Shown: one piece after another, positions 1 to 6,693 of the stretch
How the letters are laid out: each line of letters starts with the position of its first letter
Numbering within the stretch: the first letter of the stretch is position 1
Assembly (NCBI GenBank): GCA_019347795.1
Contig: JAHWKS010000008.1
Span: 1 to 18,576 of the forward strand
Length of the DNA: 18,576 nt
Direction: 5' to 3'
DNA from: Planctomycetota bacterium
GTDB taxonomy: Bacteria > Planctomycetota > Planctomycetia > Pirellulales > Pirellulaceae
Position numbers and translations under genes: made by a program
Notes under the pieces: model-generated
The model's database searches: none
The model's input: only the letters and a program-made list of their open reading frames with translations
What the model was told of the DNA's origin: nothing

Positions 1-355
1 GGTGTCGCAATATTGCGACCGCGTTGCCGTGATGTATGCCGGGCGGATCGTGGAAGAGGCGTCGGCGAAGTCGCTTTTCGCCGACCCGCGGTACCCGTAC
101 ACGCTGGGCCTTTTGGAGTCGGTGCCGCGGTTGGACCACGACAAGCGCGAAAAACTGCACGCCATTGAAGGGCAGCCGCCCGATATGACGAAGCTGCCGC
201 AGGGTTGCGCCTTCGCCCCGCGCTGTCCGTACGCGGTGGAGGAATCGTGGCATCGGCAGCCGCCGCTCGAGCCGCGTCCCGGCGGCGGCCGCGTGGCGTG
301 CTTTGTGGATGTAACGAAGACGCAGCCGCACAAGCCGAAGGTAGCCGGGACGTGA
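1..355 (+). CDS. Peptide/nickel ABC transporter ATP-binding protein, C-terminal part (DppD/OppD-like; 5' end outside window)
   Basis: This is the last ~118 residues of an ABC ATPase that would energise uptake of oligopeptides, dipeptides or nickel at the cytoplasmic face of the membrane. The reading frame is open to the left edge, and the GTG at position 2 is an internal Val codon. The visible part begins just after the H-loop, in the stretch [14 protein letters not shown] typical of DppD/OppD. It then runs through the C-terminal oligopeptide/dipeptide extension ([12 protein letters not shown], then [11 protein letters not shown]). That extension usually holds four cysteines. Here C69, C75 and C100 (counted from position 2) are present, but the third position is Ser82. 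The next gene, 60 bp downstream on the same strand, is the paired DppF/OppF-type ATPase, so the two should form the transporter's heterodimeric motor. Substrate cannot be told without the permease and binding protein, which lie to the left. Confidence 0.9.
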   Translation, partial: VSQYCDRVAVMYAGRIVEEASAKSLFADPRYPYTLGLLESVPRLDHDKREKLHAIEGQPPDMTKLPQGCAFAPRCPYAVEESWHRQPPLEPRPGGGRVACFVDVTKTQPHKPKVAGT

Positions 356-364
356 TGCGGGCGC

Positions 365-380
365 ACGGGGCAAGCCCCGT
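365..380. repeat. Perfect GC-rich palindrome between two ABC ATPase genes
   Basis: ACGGGGC at 365-371 and GCCCCGT at 374-380 pair perfectly around a two-base centre. It lies in the 60-bp gap between the two ATPase genes. No T-run follows on either strand, so it is not a classical terminator. It could be a small REP-like intergenic element or an mRNA-stabilising hairpin that sets relative expression of the two subunits. Confidence 0.5.
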
Positions 381-415
381 CGCTAACCGAGTTTATTAAC
401 CCCTTTCGACTTTCG

Positions 416-1441
416 ATGATCCAAACCGTCGCTGATCTGCATTCCAATTCTCTCGCCGCGCCTTCCCGACGTCCGCTCTTGGACGTTCGCGATCTGAAGG
501 TTTACTTTCCGTTCCACCGCGGGATTCCCTTCTTCGGCGAGGAGGGCGCGATTCGCGCGGTGGACGGCGTCAGCTTCCGGGTCCACGAGGGGGAGACGCT
601 GGGGCTGGTGGGCGAGTCGGGCTGCGGGAAATCGACCACTGCGCGGGCCATTGCGAACCTCACGCCGCCCACGTCCGGCGAGATTTACCTGGACGGGGTG
701 CGGATCGACGGGCTTTCCCCCGCGGCGATGTTCCCGCACCGCCGCAAGGTGCAGATGGTGTTTCAGAACCCGTACTCGTCGCTCAATCCGCGGATGACGG
801 TGGGGGCCATCATCCGCGAGCCGATGGACATCTTCAATCTCCACTCCTATCGCGACCGGCGGCTGGAGGTGATGCGGCTGATGGACCTGGTGGGCCTTAA
901 CCCGCGGTACATGAACCGCTACCCGCACGAGTTCTCCGGCGGGCAGCGACAGCGGATCGGCGTGGCGCGGGCGTTGGCGGTGGAGCCCAAGATCATCCTC
1001 TGCGACGAGCCGGTGTCGGCGCTGGACGTTTCGATCCAGGCCCAGGTGATCAACCTCCTGATGGACCTGCAGCAGAAGCTGGGCGTGGCGTACCTCTTCA
1101 TCGCGCACGACCTGGCGGTGGTGCGGCATATCGCCCATCGCATCGGCGTGATGTACCTGGGCCGCATCGTCGAGTTGGCCGAGGCCGAGGAGTTGTACCA
1201 GTCGCCCAAGCATCCCTACACGCAGGCGTTGTTGTCGGCCGTGCCGATTCCCAACCCGGTGATGGAAGAGCAGCGAGAGCGGATTCCCGTGGGGGGCGAG
1301 CCGCCCTCTCCCGACCGCGAGTATCCCGGCTGCCCCTTCCACCCCCGCTGCCCCATCGGCGAAGACCGCTGCGTCGAGGTGACGCCGCATTTGATTGGCA
1401 ACCGGCACCAGGTGTCGTGCCTCAAGGCGGAGCCGGATTGA
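416..1441 (+). CDS. Peptide/nickel ABC transporter ATP-binding protein (DppF/OppF-like)
   Basis: A complete 341-residue ABC ATPase. Motifs are in order: Walker A GESGCGKST (66-74), Q-loop Gln117, signature FSGGQRQR (173-180), Walker B IILCDEP (193-199), D-loop SALD (201-204) and H-loop His231. The C-terminal oligopeptide/dipeptide-transporter domain (about 240-320) includes HPYTQALLSAVP and the cysteines C306, C312, C319 and C335. The CxxxxxCxxxxxxC spacing matches the cysteine cluster reported to bind an Fe-S centre in some Dpp/Opp ATPases. It follows the partner ATPase by 60 bp and probably shares its transcript. No strong Shine-Dalgarno precedes the ATG at 416. Its stop lies one base from the stop of the convergent gene on the minus strand, leaving no room for a terminator between them. 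The exact substrate is unknown; family assignment is very secure. Confidence 0.95.
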   Translation: MIQTVADLHSNSLAAPSRRPLLDVRDLKVYFPFHRGIPFFGEEGAIRAVDGVSFRVHEGETLGLVGESGCGKSTTARAIANLTPPTSGEIYLDGVRIDGLSPAAMFPHRRKVQMVFQNPYSSLNPRMTVGAIIREPMDIFNLHSYRDRRLEVMRLMDLVGLNPRYMNRYPHEFSGGQRQRIGVARALAVEPKIILCDEPVSALDVSIQAQVINLLMDLQQKLGVAYLFIAHDLAVVRHIAHRIGVMYLGRIVELAEAEELYQSPKHPYTQALLSAVPIPNPVMEEQRERIPVGGEPPSPDREYPGCPFHPRCPIGEDRCVEVTPHLIGNRHQVSCLKAEPD

Positions 1442-1442
1442 A

Positions 1443-1922
1443 TCACGAGCGGCTAGACTCTTCCAGCAGCAACCGGCTGCCGAGGTAGTACTCGACGATC
1501 TGGACGATCGCTTCTTGCCGGCCGGACCAGAGGACGAAGAGGCCGGCGGCGGCGTTCCACCAGTTTAGCTCGCCGCGGGGGTAGAGCAGGACGCCGCGGG
1601 GCGTGAAGTGGTAGTCGCCGAGGGCGAGCCAGGAGATGAGCCGGCGGCGGCGAAGCGCGATCTGCGTCACGCCGCGGGGATCGAACTCGTACGCGATCGG
1701 CAGCCAGGTGCGCCACAGTGAAATCGCGACGGCCAGCGACGCGAGCAGCCCCGCCCACACGTTCTGCGAAACGACGCCCGCGCCGATCGCCGCGGTCAGT
1801 CCGAGGATGACCGCCGGAATCGCTCGCCACGGATCGTCGCGCAGCGCCCAGTTCATTACGCGCACGTTCTGCGGGGGCGTGAGGAGGTAGAAAGGCGTGT
1901 CGCGGGTGGGGAGGGCCGTCAT
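1443..1922 (-). CDS. Small membrane protein, possibly PH-like (bPH) domain
   Basis: A 159-residue protein I cannot name. Two adjacent hydrophobic segments (about 35-52 and 55-72) form a membrane hairpin. The remainder (about 76-150) is soluble and beta-rich in look: YEFDPRGVTQIALRRRR, then a WLALGDY/FTPRGVLLYPRG stretch, ending in a helix-like EAIVQIVEYYL. A two-TM hairpin followed by such a domain recalls bacterial PH-like membrane proteins, but this is inference from pattern alone. The ATG at 1922 lies 9 bp after the stop of the preceding minus-strand membrane gene (1932-2285). The two are therefore likely one transcription unit with coupled translation, since no clear Shine-Dalgarno is visible. 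Confidence 0.7.
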   Translation of the reverse strand: MTALPTRDTPFYLLTPPQNVRVMNWALRDDPWRAIPAVILGLTAAIGAGVVSQNVWAGLLASLAVAISLWRTWLPIAYEFDPRGVTQIALRRRRLISWLALGDYHFTPRGVLLYPRGELNWWNAAAGLFVLWSGRQEAIVQIVEYYLGSRLLLEESSRS

Positions 1923-1931
1923 GCTGCTATT

Positions 1932-2285
1932 TTACGTCACCGCCTCATCTCGCGGCGGCACATCTTGCGAAAACGCCCCGCGCCCGGCCCCCGCCAGCAT
2001 CGCAAACAGTAGCGAGCCGAACACGATCGTCGCCGTCAGGCAGACGCCGAAGTAATCGCGCATCAGCCGCAGCGCCGGCGGCTCAGGGCTCTTGGGCGCC
2101 CGGCGCTTGACCGGACCTTCCTCCGAGAGCTTCGCCATATCCCGGCGGAACTCATCCCACTCGGCCTTCGCCTCGGCGCCGCTATAAGCTTGCAGCACCG
2201 CTTGCCGGCCGGCGATCAAGCCGCCCACGAGAAGCGACATCCACGCGATATAGAGGATCAGCCAAACAGCGGCGGAGCGCGACAT
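1932..2285 (-). CDS. Hypothetical two-TM membrane protein
   Basis: A 117-residue protein of unknown function. TM helices are seen at about 6-25 and 79-99, joined by a charged 50-residue loop (Lys/Arg/Glu-rich and predicted helical, with PKSPEPP near 65-70). Both ends are short. It sits directly upstream (9 bp) of another small membrane protein and probably functions with it. The ATG at 2285 abuts a palindromic intergenic element, and no Shine-Dalgarno is seen in front of it. Either the start is weak, or the element has replaced the original leader. No alternative in-frame Met lies near. I do not recognise a family. Confidence 0.65.
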   Translation of the reverse strand: MSRSAAVWLILYIAWMSLLVGGLIAGRQAVLQAYSGAEAKAEWDEFRRDMAKLSEEGPVKRRAPKSPEPPALRLMRDYFGVCLTATIVFGSLLFAMLAGAGRGAFSQDVPPRDEAVT

Positions 2286-2286
2286 G

Positions 2287-2356
2287 GTTGGAGTTCACGC
2301 TTCAGCGTGCGGGAATAAGGCGTTAAGACGAAGACAGCTAAAGTGCGGACTCCAAC
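2287..2356. repeat. Inverted-repeat element filling the intergenic gap
   Basis: The terminal arms GTTGGAGT (2287-2294) and ACTCCAAC (2349-2356) are perfect 8-bp inverted repeats. Just inside the left arm, CACGCT-TC-AGCGTG (2296-2309) forms its own small hairpin. The element spans essentially the whole gap between the M20 hydrolase stop (2356-2358) and the start codon of the next minus-strand gene (2283-2285). Size, symmetry and position fit a REP/MITE-like non-coding element; the family is not confirmed. Confidence 0.55.
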
Positions 2357-3729
2357 TACTGTTCGCCCAGCAGCTCCAGCACCGCGGCGGACATCGTCGT
2401 CACGCCGGTCACGAGCGCCTCTTCCACGTCGGGGTAGAACAGCGGCGAGTGGAGCGAGGGCGGCGCCTGCCCGAGCTGCTTGAACCGCTCCAGCCGCTTC
2501 GCGTCCACGGCGCCGAGGCGGTACATCAAAATGGGAACGCCCTGCCGGCCATACTCGCTGAAGTCCTCGCCTCCCATGGTCGGCTCGACGGAGACGATGT
2601 TCTCTTTCCCGACGACGCTCTCAAAGACCTTCGCCAGCCGGGCGGTCAGGTCATCGTCGTTGCGGAGCGACGGCGTTCCTTCGGAGACGTCGATGCTCGG
2701 CTCGGGCGCGTCGGCGCCCATCGCCACGGCCTTCGCCTTCCGCTTGATCGCAGAGAGAAGCTGCTCCCGGACCTCGTCGGTGTAACTCCGCACGGTCAAT
2801 TGCAGGTGGCACGAATCGCCGATGATGTTGTGCTTCGTGCCCGCGTGGATGGCGCCGACGGTGATCACCGCCGGCTCCTGCGGCTTCACCTCCCGGCTGA
2901 CGATTGTCTGCAGTGACAGCACCAACTGCGCCGCTTGCACGATCGGATCGATCGTCGTGTGCGGGTAGGCCCCGTGTCCGCCTTTGCCGCGGACGATGAT
3001 ATCGACGCTATCGACATTCGCCATCGCGTACCCCGCACGCACGCCGACCTTCCCGGTTGCCATGTTGGAATCAACGTGCAGCGCAATCGCAAAGTCGGGC
3101 TTGGGAAACTTCTCGAACAGCCCGTCGCGGAGCATTGCCCGGGCGCCCAGGCCGCGCTCCTCGGCGGGCTGGCCGACCAGCATCACGGTTCCGCTCCATT
3201 GGTTCTTATGCTCGGACAGGAAGCGCGCGACGCCGGTGATGTTCGTCATGTGGACGTCGTGTCCGCAGGCGTGCATCACGCCGACGTCGTTACCCGCATC
3301 GTCCTTGACGCGGACTTTGGAGGCGTACACCAGGCCGGTCTGCTCCTCGACCGGCAGCGCATCGAGGTCGGTGCGGAGCATCACCGTCGGACCGTCGCCG
3401 TTTTCCATTATGCCCACGACGCCGTGCCCGCCGATGCCGGGATGCACCTCGAAGCCCGCCTTCCGCCACTCCTCGGCGAGGCGGGCCGCGGTTTCCTTCT
3501 CGTGCAGCGACAATTCCGGATGGGCGTGCAGATAACGATAGAGTTCGATCAGCTCCGGCAGCTCCCCCTGCACCCATTCTTGCGGGGAATCCGCCATCGC
3601 CGGGAAAGTAAGAAACGCCAGGAACGCTGGGAGAAAAATGCTGCCGGCGAGGGAGCGGCTGGCAGTTTTTTTCCCAGATCGGCGAAAATTCCCGGGGCGG
3701 GGCCTTGCGGAGTTCGGAGAATTTCTCAT
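2356..3729 (-). CDS. Exported M20-family amidohydrolase (amidohydrolase/carboxypeptidase type)
   Basis: A 457-residue metallopeptidase-family hydrolase that should cleave N-acyl amino acids or related amides using two bound metal ions. Family motifs (numbered from the ATG at 3729) are HACGHD (153-158), PAEE with the catalytic Glu (188-191), ALHV (216-219), GGEDF (386-390) and HSP near 427. The dimerisation domain lies between ALHV and GGEDF. A long basic N-terminus followed by a hydrophobic stretch ending around AMADS (about residue 46) suggests a Sec signal peptide and a periplasmic location. A TTG lies in frame at 3750, but ATG 3729 is preferred because a Shine-Dalgarno-like GATAGG precedes it by 9 bases. 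The leader contains a strong hairpin (3770-3795). Substrate is not predictable; hippurate/N-acetyl-amino-acid hydrolases and indole-acetyl-amino-acid hydrolases are the nearest types. Confidence 0.92.
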   Translation of the reverse strand: MRNSPNSARPRPGNFRRSGKKTASRSLAGSIFLPAFLAFLTFPAMADSPQEWVQGELPELIELYRYLHAHPELSLHEKETAARLAEEWRKAGFEVHPGIGGHGVVGIMENGDGPTVMLRTDLDALPVEEQTGLVYASKVRVKDDAGNDVGVMHACGHDVHMTNITGVARFLSEHKNQWSGTVMLVGQPAEERGLGARAMLRDGLFEKFPKPDFAIALHVDSNMATGKVGVRAGYAMANVDSVDIIVRGKGGHGAYPHTTIDPIVQAAQLVLSLQTIVSREVKPQEPAVITVGAIHAGTKHNIIGDSCHLQLTVRSYTDEVREQLLSAIKRKAKAVAMGADAPEPSIDVSEGTPSLRNDDDLTARLAKVFESVVGKENIVSVEPTMGGEDFSEYGRQGVPILMYRLGAVDAKRLERFKQLGQAPPSLHSPLFYPDVEEALVTGVTTMSAAVLELLGEQ

Positions 3730-3769
3730 AATGTTAAACCTATCATTCAACGCTCTACTTCATCGACAG

Positions 3770-3803
3770 GGCCGGCGAATTCATTCTCGCCGGCCTGTTT
3801 TTT
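3770..3803 (+). terminator. Rho-independent terminator-like hairpin, plus-strand orientation
   Basis: A 9-bp perfect stem, GGCCGGCGA (3770-3778) with TCGCCGGCC (3787-3795), has an 8-base loop. A run of six T follows at 3798-3803. This is a textbook intrinsic terminator read on the plus strand, yet both flanking genes are on the minus strand. On the minus strand the hairpin has an A-tract before it and no U-tract after it, so it would sit in the M20 gene's leader instead. Confidence 0.65.
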
Positions 3804-3836
3804 GCGCCGCATCATTCGCTCGTCGCGGCTGATTGT

Positions 3837-4463
3837 TTACGTCCAGGCGCCGGAGCGAATCAACGTCATGATCTGCGGGACCATGCGGTCCAGCGCGCGG
3901 GCGCGGTGGCTAATGGCTGCTTTGACCGCAGGGCCGAGTTCGCCGAAGGTTCGGTGGTACTCGACGATCTCGAAGTACGGATCATACCCGAACCCGCCGG
4001 CGCCCGCAGGGGTCAAGCGGATGCGGCCATGACAGTGGCCGACGCTCTCGGCGCGAATCTCTCCGTGCGGATCGGAGAGCGATGCGTGACACACGTAATG
4101 GGCGGTTCGTTTTTCCCAGGCGACGCCGGCCAGTTCCTCGACGAGTTTGCGATTGTTCGACGCATCCGTCCCTCCCGCTCCCGAATACCTCGCCGAGAAC
4201 ACGCCCGGCCGGCCGTCCAGCGCATCGACCGACAGCCCGCTGTCTTCGGCAAGCACCCAGACGCCCAAAACCTTCGCCTGCTCCGCCGCTTTCAGGCGGG
4301 CGTTTTCGGCAAAGGTGGCGCCAGTCTCCTCCACCTCGATCGCGTGGGGAAAGTCGGCCAGGATGCGCAGCTCCAGCCCATGCGGCTCGAGCAGTTCGAC
4401 CAGCTCTTGCCGCTTCTTGGCGTTGTTGGTTCCCAGCACCAGTAGCGGACGCGACGCAGCCAT
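3837..4463 (-). CDS. rdgB: RdgB/HAM1-family non-canonical purine NTP pyrophosphatase
   Basis: A 208-residue cytoplasmic house-cleaning enzyme that hydrolyses dITP, ITP and XTP to the monophosphate plus pyrophosphate, keeping deaminated purines out of nucleic acids. From the ATG at 4463 the motifs are TNNAKK (12-17, phosphate binding), EETGATFAENARLKA (45-59), EDSGLSVDALDGRPG (73-87) with the catalytic Asp, GFGYDP (157-162) and SHRARAL (185-191). Length is normal for the family (about 195-210). An in-frame TTG at 4499 would add 12 residues with no family support, so the ATG is preferred although no strong Shine-Dalgarno precedes it. A palindromic element separates it from the upstream SPOR-like gene. 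The hairpin at 3770-3803 lies 34 bp beyond its stop. Confidence 0.95.
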   Translation of the reverse strand: MAASRPLLVLGTNNAKKRQELVELLEPHGLELRILADFPHAIEVEETGATFAENARLKAAEQAKVLGVWVLAEDSGLSVDALDGRPGVFSARYSGAGGTDASNNRKLVEELAGVAWEKRTAHYVCHASLSDPHGEIRAESVGHCHGRIRLTPAGAGGFGYDPYFEIVEYHRTFGELGPAVKAAISHRARALDRMVPQIMTLIRSGAWT

Positions 4464-4502
4464 CGCGTCAGTGTAACGGCCGGGGAGAGGAGCGGCCAAC
4501 CA

Positions 4503-4594
4503 GGCGAGCGGCCGGCGTCAGCCGGGTGATGAATCGAAGCGACGCGACGCCCTTACCCGTCCGGCGCACCATCAGGGGCTGACGCCCGCTCGCC
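4503..4594. repeat. Long imperfect palindrome (REP-like) between rdgB and the SPOR-like gene
   Basis: The left arm GGCGAGCGG...GCGTCAGCC (4503-4523, continuing to TGATG near 4531) is matched by the right arm 4570-4594, CATCA...GGCTGACGCC-CGCTCGCC. The arms differ by a few inserted bases. The loop of about 38 bases is itself GC-rich. The element fills the gap between two minus-strand genes. No T-run follows, so it looks like a mobile-type intergenic palindrome rather than an intrinsic terminator. Confidence 0.6.
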
Positions 4595-4606
4595 GGCGTC
4601 TCGCCC

Positions 4607-5725
4607 CTAAAAGCCGAACTGGCGATTGCCGTTGGAGTAAGCGGCGCCGATTGAGGCTTTCGGCGTTTCCACCGGCAGCGGCTGGGCGTCGAGGACGATG
4701 CCGTTGATCGACTTGGGTCGCAGGCCGAGTTGCGCGCCCGCTCCCGGAAGCGGCGCGCGGTCGGCGCCGTACGCCTGCATGATCTGGTGGACGGCCGGGT
4801 TGAGATCAATCTTCCCGTCGGCGCGCGGCGTTCCGACCGAGTCGAAGCTTCCCACGGTCACGACGCTCTCGTGCCGGTCGTGGAATTCATACGCTTCGAC
4901 GTTCTGCTTCCGCAACGCCAGCGTCAGCTTATGGGCCTTGTCGGCGGCCTTGTCCAGGGCGTCGGAGACGTCCATCATCGCCATCTTGTTCAGGTCCATC
5001 GTCCCCTGGCCGCGAAACGTCGCGATGCGGACCGAGTATCGGCCGGGGCAGTCCAGCAAGCTGAATTCGAGGTCCTTGTTCATGTCCACCACAAACTGAT
5101 CCAACCCGCCCGCCACAAAGTATTCTTCCGGCAGCAGCGGGTTCCGGGTGGCGAAGGCGTTGCCCATCGGACCCTTCTTATGTTGCTCGGGATCGTTACT
5201 TACACGGCGATAGAAGTCGCGCAGTCCAGCGAAGCGCTGCGTGGAGTCTTGCCGCTTCTGGATGTCCAAACACTGCGGATGCGCGTACTTCAGCTTCTCG
5301 AGGGCTTTCTCGAGATTCGGGTCCTCGACCGACGGAAAGTCCCCCACCAGCACGGCCACCGAATCGAAGCGGGCCGACGTCCGGTACTTCATCTGCTTCG
5401 GCCGGCCGAACTCATCGTACCCCAGCCCCGTCACCGGCTGCGTGAAGTCGTACGTCTGCTTGTGGACGTAGGCGGAGACGTTGAAGCGGCTGCGCAATTC
5501 GAGCACCAGGTCCCGCGCCTGCTGTTCGGCGGTGTCGCCCGAGAAGCTGGCGACGAGGATCAGCCACGGCCCGTTTTCTTTCGAGAGGTAGTAGGGATTG
5601 TTGGAATCGGCGTCCACGCGCTTGAACGGAAAGAGCAATTCCCAGGGAGGCGCGGCGCGCCCTGCCGTCGCCGCTGTCAGCCCCACCATCGCCGCCAATG
5701 CCAGCTTGCCCAGATTCGCCGTCAT
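4607..5725 (-). CDS. Exported protein with two SPOR-like segments, function unknown
   Basis: The ATG at 5725 is chosen over an upstream in-frame start because AAGGAGA sits 5-6 bases ahead of it and a clear Sec signal follows (hydrophobic 8-20, cleavage near AGRAAPP). The product is 372 residues. Two regions resemble each other and the SPOR fold. Residues 53-133 start PWLILVASFSGD, contain a helix ending LRSRFNVSAYVHK and finish VAVLVGDFPS. Residues 228-296 start GRYSVRIATFRGQG, contain LALRKQNVEAYEFHD and finish SVVTVGSF. SPOR domains bind peptidoglycan or mediate envelope interactions, so an envelope role is plausible. Planctomycete walls are unusual, so this stays tentative. The C-terminal ~50 residues are Pro/Gly/Ala-rich and probably unstructured. 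No known full-length family was recognised. Confidence 0.75.
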   Translation of the reverse strand: MTANLGKLALAAMVGLTAATAGRAAPPWELLFPFKRVDADSNNPYYLSKENGPWLILVASFSGDTAEQQARDLVLELRSRFNVSAYVHKQTYDFTQPVTGLGYDEFGRPKQMKYRTSARFDSVAVLVGDFPSVEDPNLEKALEKLKYAHPQCLDIQKRQDSTQRFAGLRDFYRRVSNDPEQHKKGPMGNAFATRNPLLPEEYFVAGGLDQFVVDMNKDLEFSLLDCPGRYSVRIATFRGQGTMDLNKMAMMDVSDALDKAADKAHKLTLALRKQNVEAYEFHDRHESVVTVGSFDSVGTPRADGKIDLNPAVHQIMQAYGADRAPLPGAGAQLGLRPKSINGIVLDAQPLPVETPKASIGAAYSNGNRQFGF

Positions 5726-5779
5726 GCCTGTCTCCTTCGAGAACCCCAGGAGAGAAGAGGCGGGGAGCATACTGAATCC

Positions 5780-5808
5780 TTGCTTCGCGGGAAAGTCCGC
5801 TTTACAAT
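5780..5808 (+). promoter_or_regulatory. Sigma70-like promoter for the 5868-7548 operon
   Basis: TTGCTT (5780-5785) and TACAAT (5803-5808) are separated by 17 bp and match the housekeeping consensus at four and five positions. Transcription would start near 5815, about 50 bases before the ATG at 5868. The site lies in the divergent gap between the SPOR-like gene and the operon leading to thiS and thiG. Confidence 0.55.
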
Positions 5809-5867
5809 GCGGCCAGGGCCGGTTCCACATCAATCCAGGGCGTCCTCCGCTGCGAAGGAATTTGATA

Positions 5868-6440
5868 ATGCCGCTTTTTGATCGACCGAAACTACGAACA
5901 ATCGCTGCTTTCGGCGCCGGACTGGCGCTCGGCCTGGCCGTTGCCGCGGGCGTGATGATCGGACAGATGCAATCCGCGAGCGAGATGACCCTCGCCGAAC
6001 GTTTCCTGGAGGAGACGGAGCTTCACGCCACCGGGGCCTCGGGCGGGAAGTCGCTGGCGATCGCCACCGGCGTCATCGACGAAGGCACCGAGGGGGTCTT
6101 CCTGCTCGACTTCCTTACCGGCGACCTGCAGTGCTGGGTCATCAATCCCAGGGCGGGCCGGTTCACCAACATGTTCAAGTACAATGTGATTGCCGACCTC
6201 GGCGTCGAGCAGGGCAAAACGCCCGACTACGTCATGACCACCGGTGTGGCGGATTTCCGCGGACCGGCCGGCAGCGCCGTCGGGCGAAGCCTGGTCTACG
6301 TGGCGGACGGCAACACCGGGAACGTCGGCTGCTACGCCGTGCCCTGGAACCGGCAGCTTGCCGCGAACATGTCCGTGCAGATGGGCGCCTTGCAGCCGGT
6401 CGCGGTCGGCAAGGCCCGGGCGGTCGCCATCCAAGAGTGA
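5868..6440 (+). CDS. Membrane-anchored hypothetical protein upstream of thiS-thiG
   Basis: A 190-residue protein of unknown function. The ATG at 5868 is preceded by AAGGAA at 7 bases, so the longer in-frame extension back to 5598 is rejected. A single hydrophobic segment (about 11-33) would serve as a membrane anchor, leaving residues ~35-190 outside or in the periplasm. The soluble part contains a beta-rich stretch (GVFLLDFLTGDLQCWVINP at ~82-100) followed by YVMTTGVADFRG and LVYVADGNTGNVGCYAVPW, which read like strands of a small beta domain. It starts the apparent operon with thiS (22 bp downstream) and thiG. That could mean a role linked to thiamine synthesis, but co-transcription alone does not show it. 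Confidence 0.75.
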   Translation: MPLFDRPKLRTIAAFGAGLALGLAVAAGVMIGQMQSASEMTLAERFLEETELHATGASGGKSLAIATGVIDEGTEGVFLLDFLTGDLQCWVINPRAGRFTNMFKYNVIADLGVEQGKTPDYVMTTGVADFRGPAGSAVGRSLVYVADGNTGNVGCYAVPWNRQLAANMSVQMGALQPVAVGKARAVAIQE

Positions 6441-6462
6441 GACGCCGCGGCGCGAATTGTTC

Positions 6463-6663
6463 ATGCAAATCATCTACAACGGGGAGCCGCGGGAGGTCGC
6501 CGAGGAGATGACGATCGCCGAACTGCTGGCCGAGCTTGATCGGCCGGCGCGTCAGGTGGCGGTCGAGTTGAACCGCGAGCTGATCTCCCGCGACCAGCAC
6601 GTTCACGTGCGGCTCCGCCCCGGCGATGAAGTGGAAGTGGTCACGCTTGCCGGCGGCGGGTGA
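6463..6663 (+). CDS. thiS: Sulfur carrier protein ThiS
   Basis: A 66-residue ubiquitin-fold sulfur carrier for the thiazole half of thiamine. It begins MQIIYNGEPREV and ends EVVTLAGGG. The C-terminal Gly-Gly is adenylated and converted to a thiocarboxylate, which donates sulfur to ThiG. Length matches the family (about 65 residues), and thiG follows after 30 bp on the same strand. No strong Shine-Dalgarno precedes the ATG. The gene starts 22 bp after the upstream stop, so translational coupling is likely. The ThiF/MoeB-type activating enzyme is not in the window. Confidence 0.92.
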   Translation: MQIIYNGEPREVAEEMTIAELLAELDRPARQVAVELNRELISRDQHVHVRLRPGDEVEVVTLAGGG

Positions 6664-6693
6664 AGCCGCGCTTCAGGAAGGAATGTCCGCTCT

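Noticed and set aside
383..1408. 341-residue open frame on the minus strand
   Set aside because: It lies antisense over the full ABC ATPase gene; it is Arg/His-rich shadow translation of GC-rich coding sequence with no domain.
2935..4032. 365-residue plus-strand open frame across the M20/rdgB junction
   Set aside because: It overlaps two well-supported minus-strand genes and has no recognisable domain or start signal.
5598..5867. N-terminal extension of the gene upstream of thiS
   Set aside because: It overlaps the 5' end of the SPOR-like gene and runs through the promoter; the ATG at 5868 has a proper Shine-Dalgarno.
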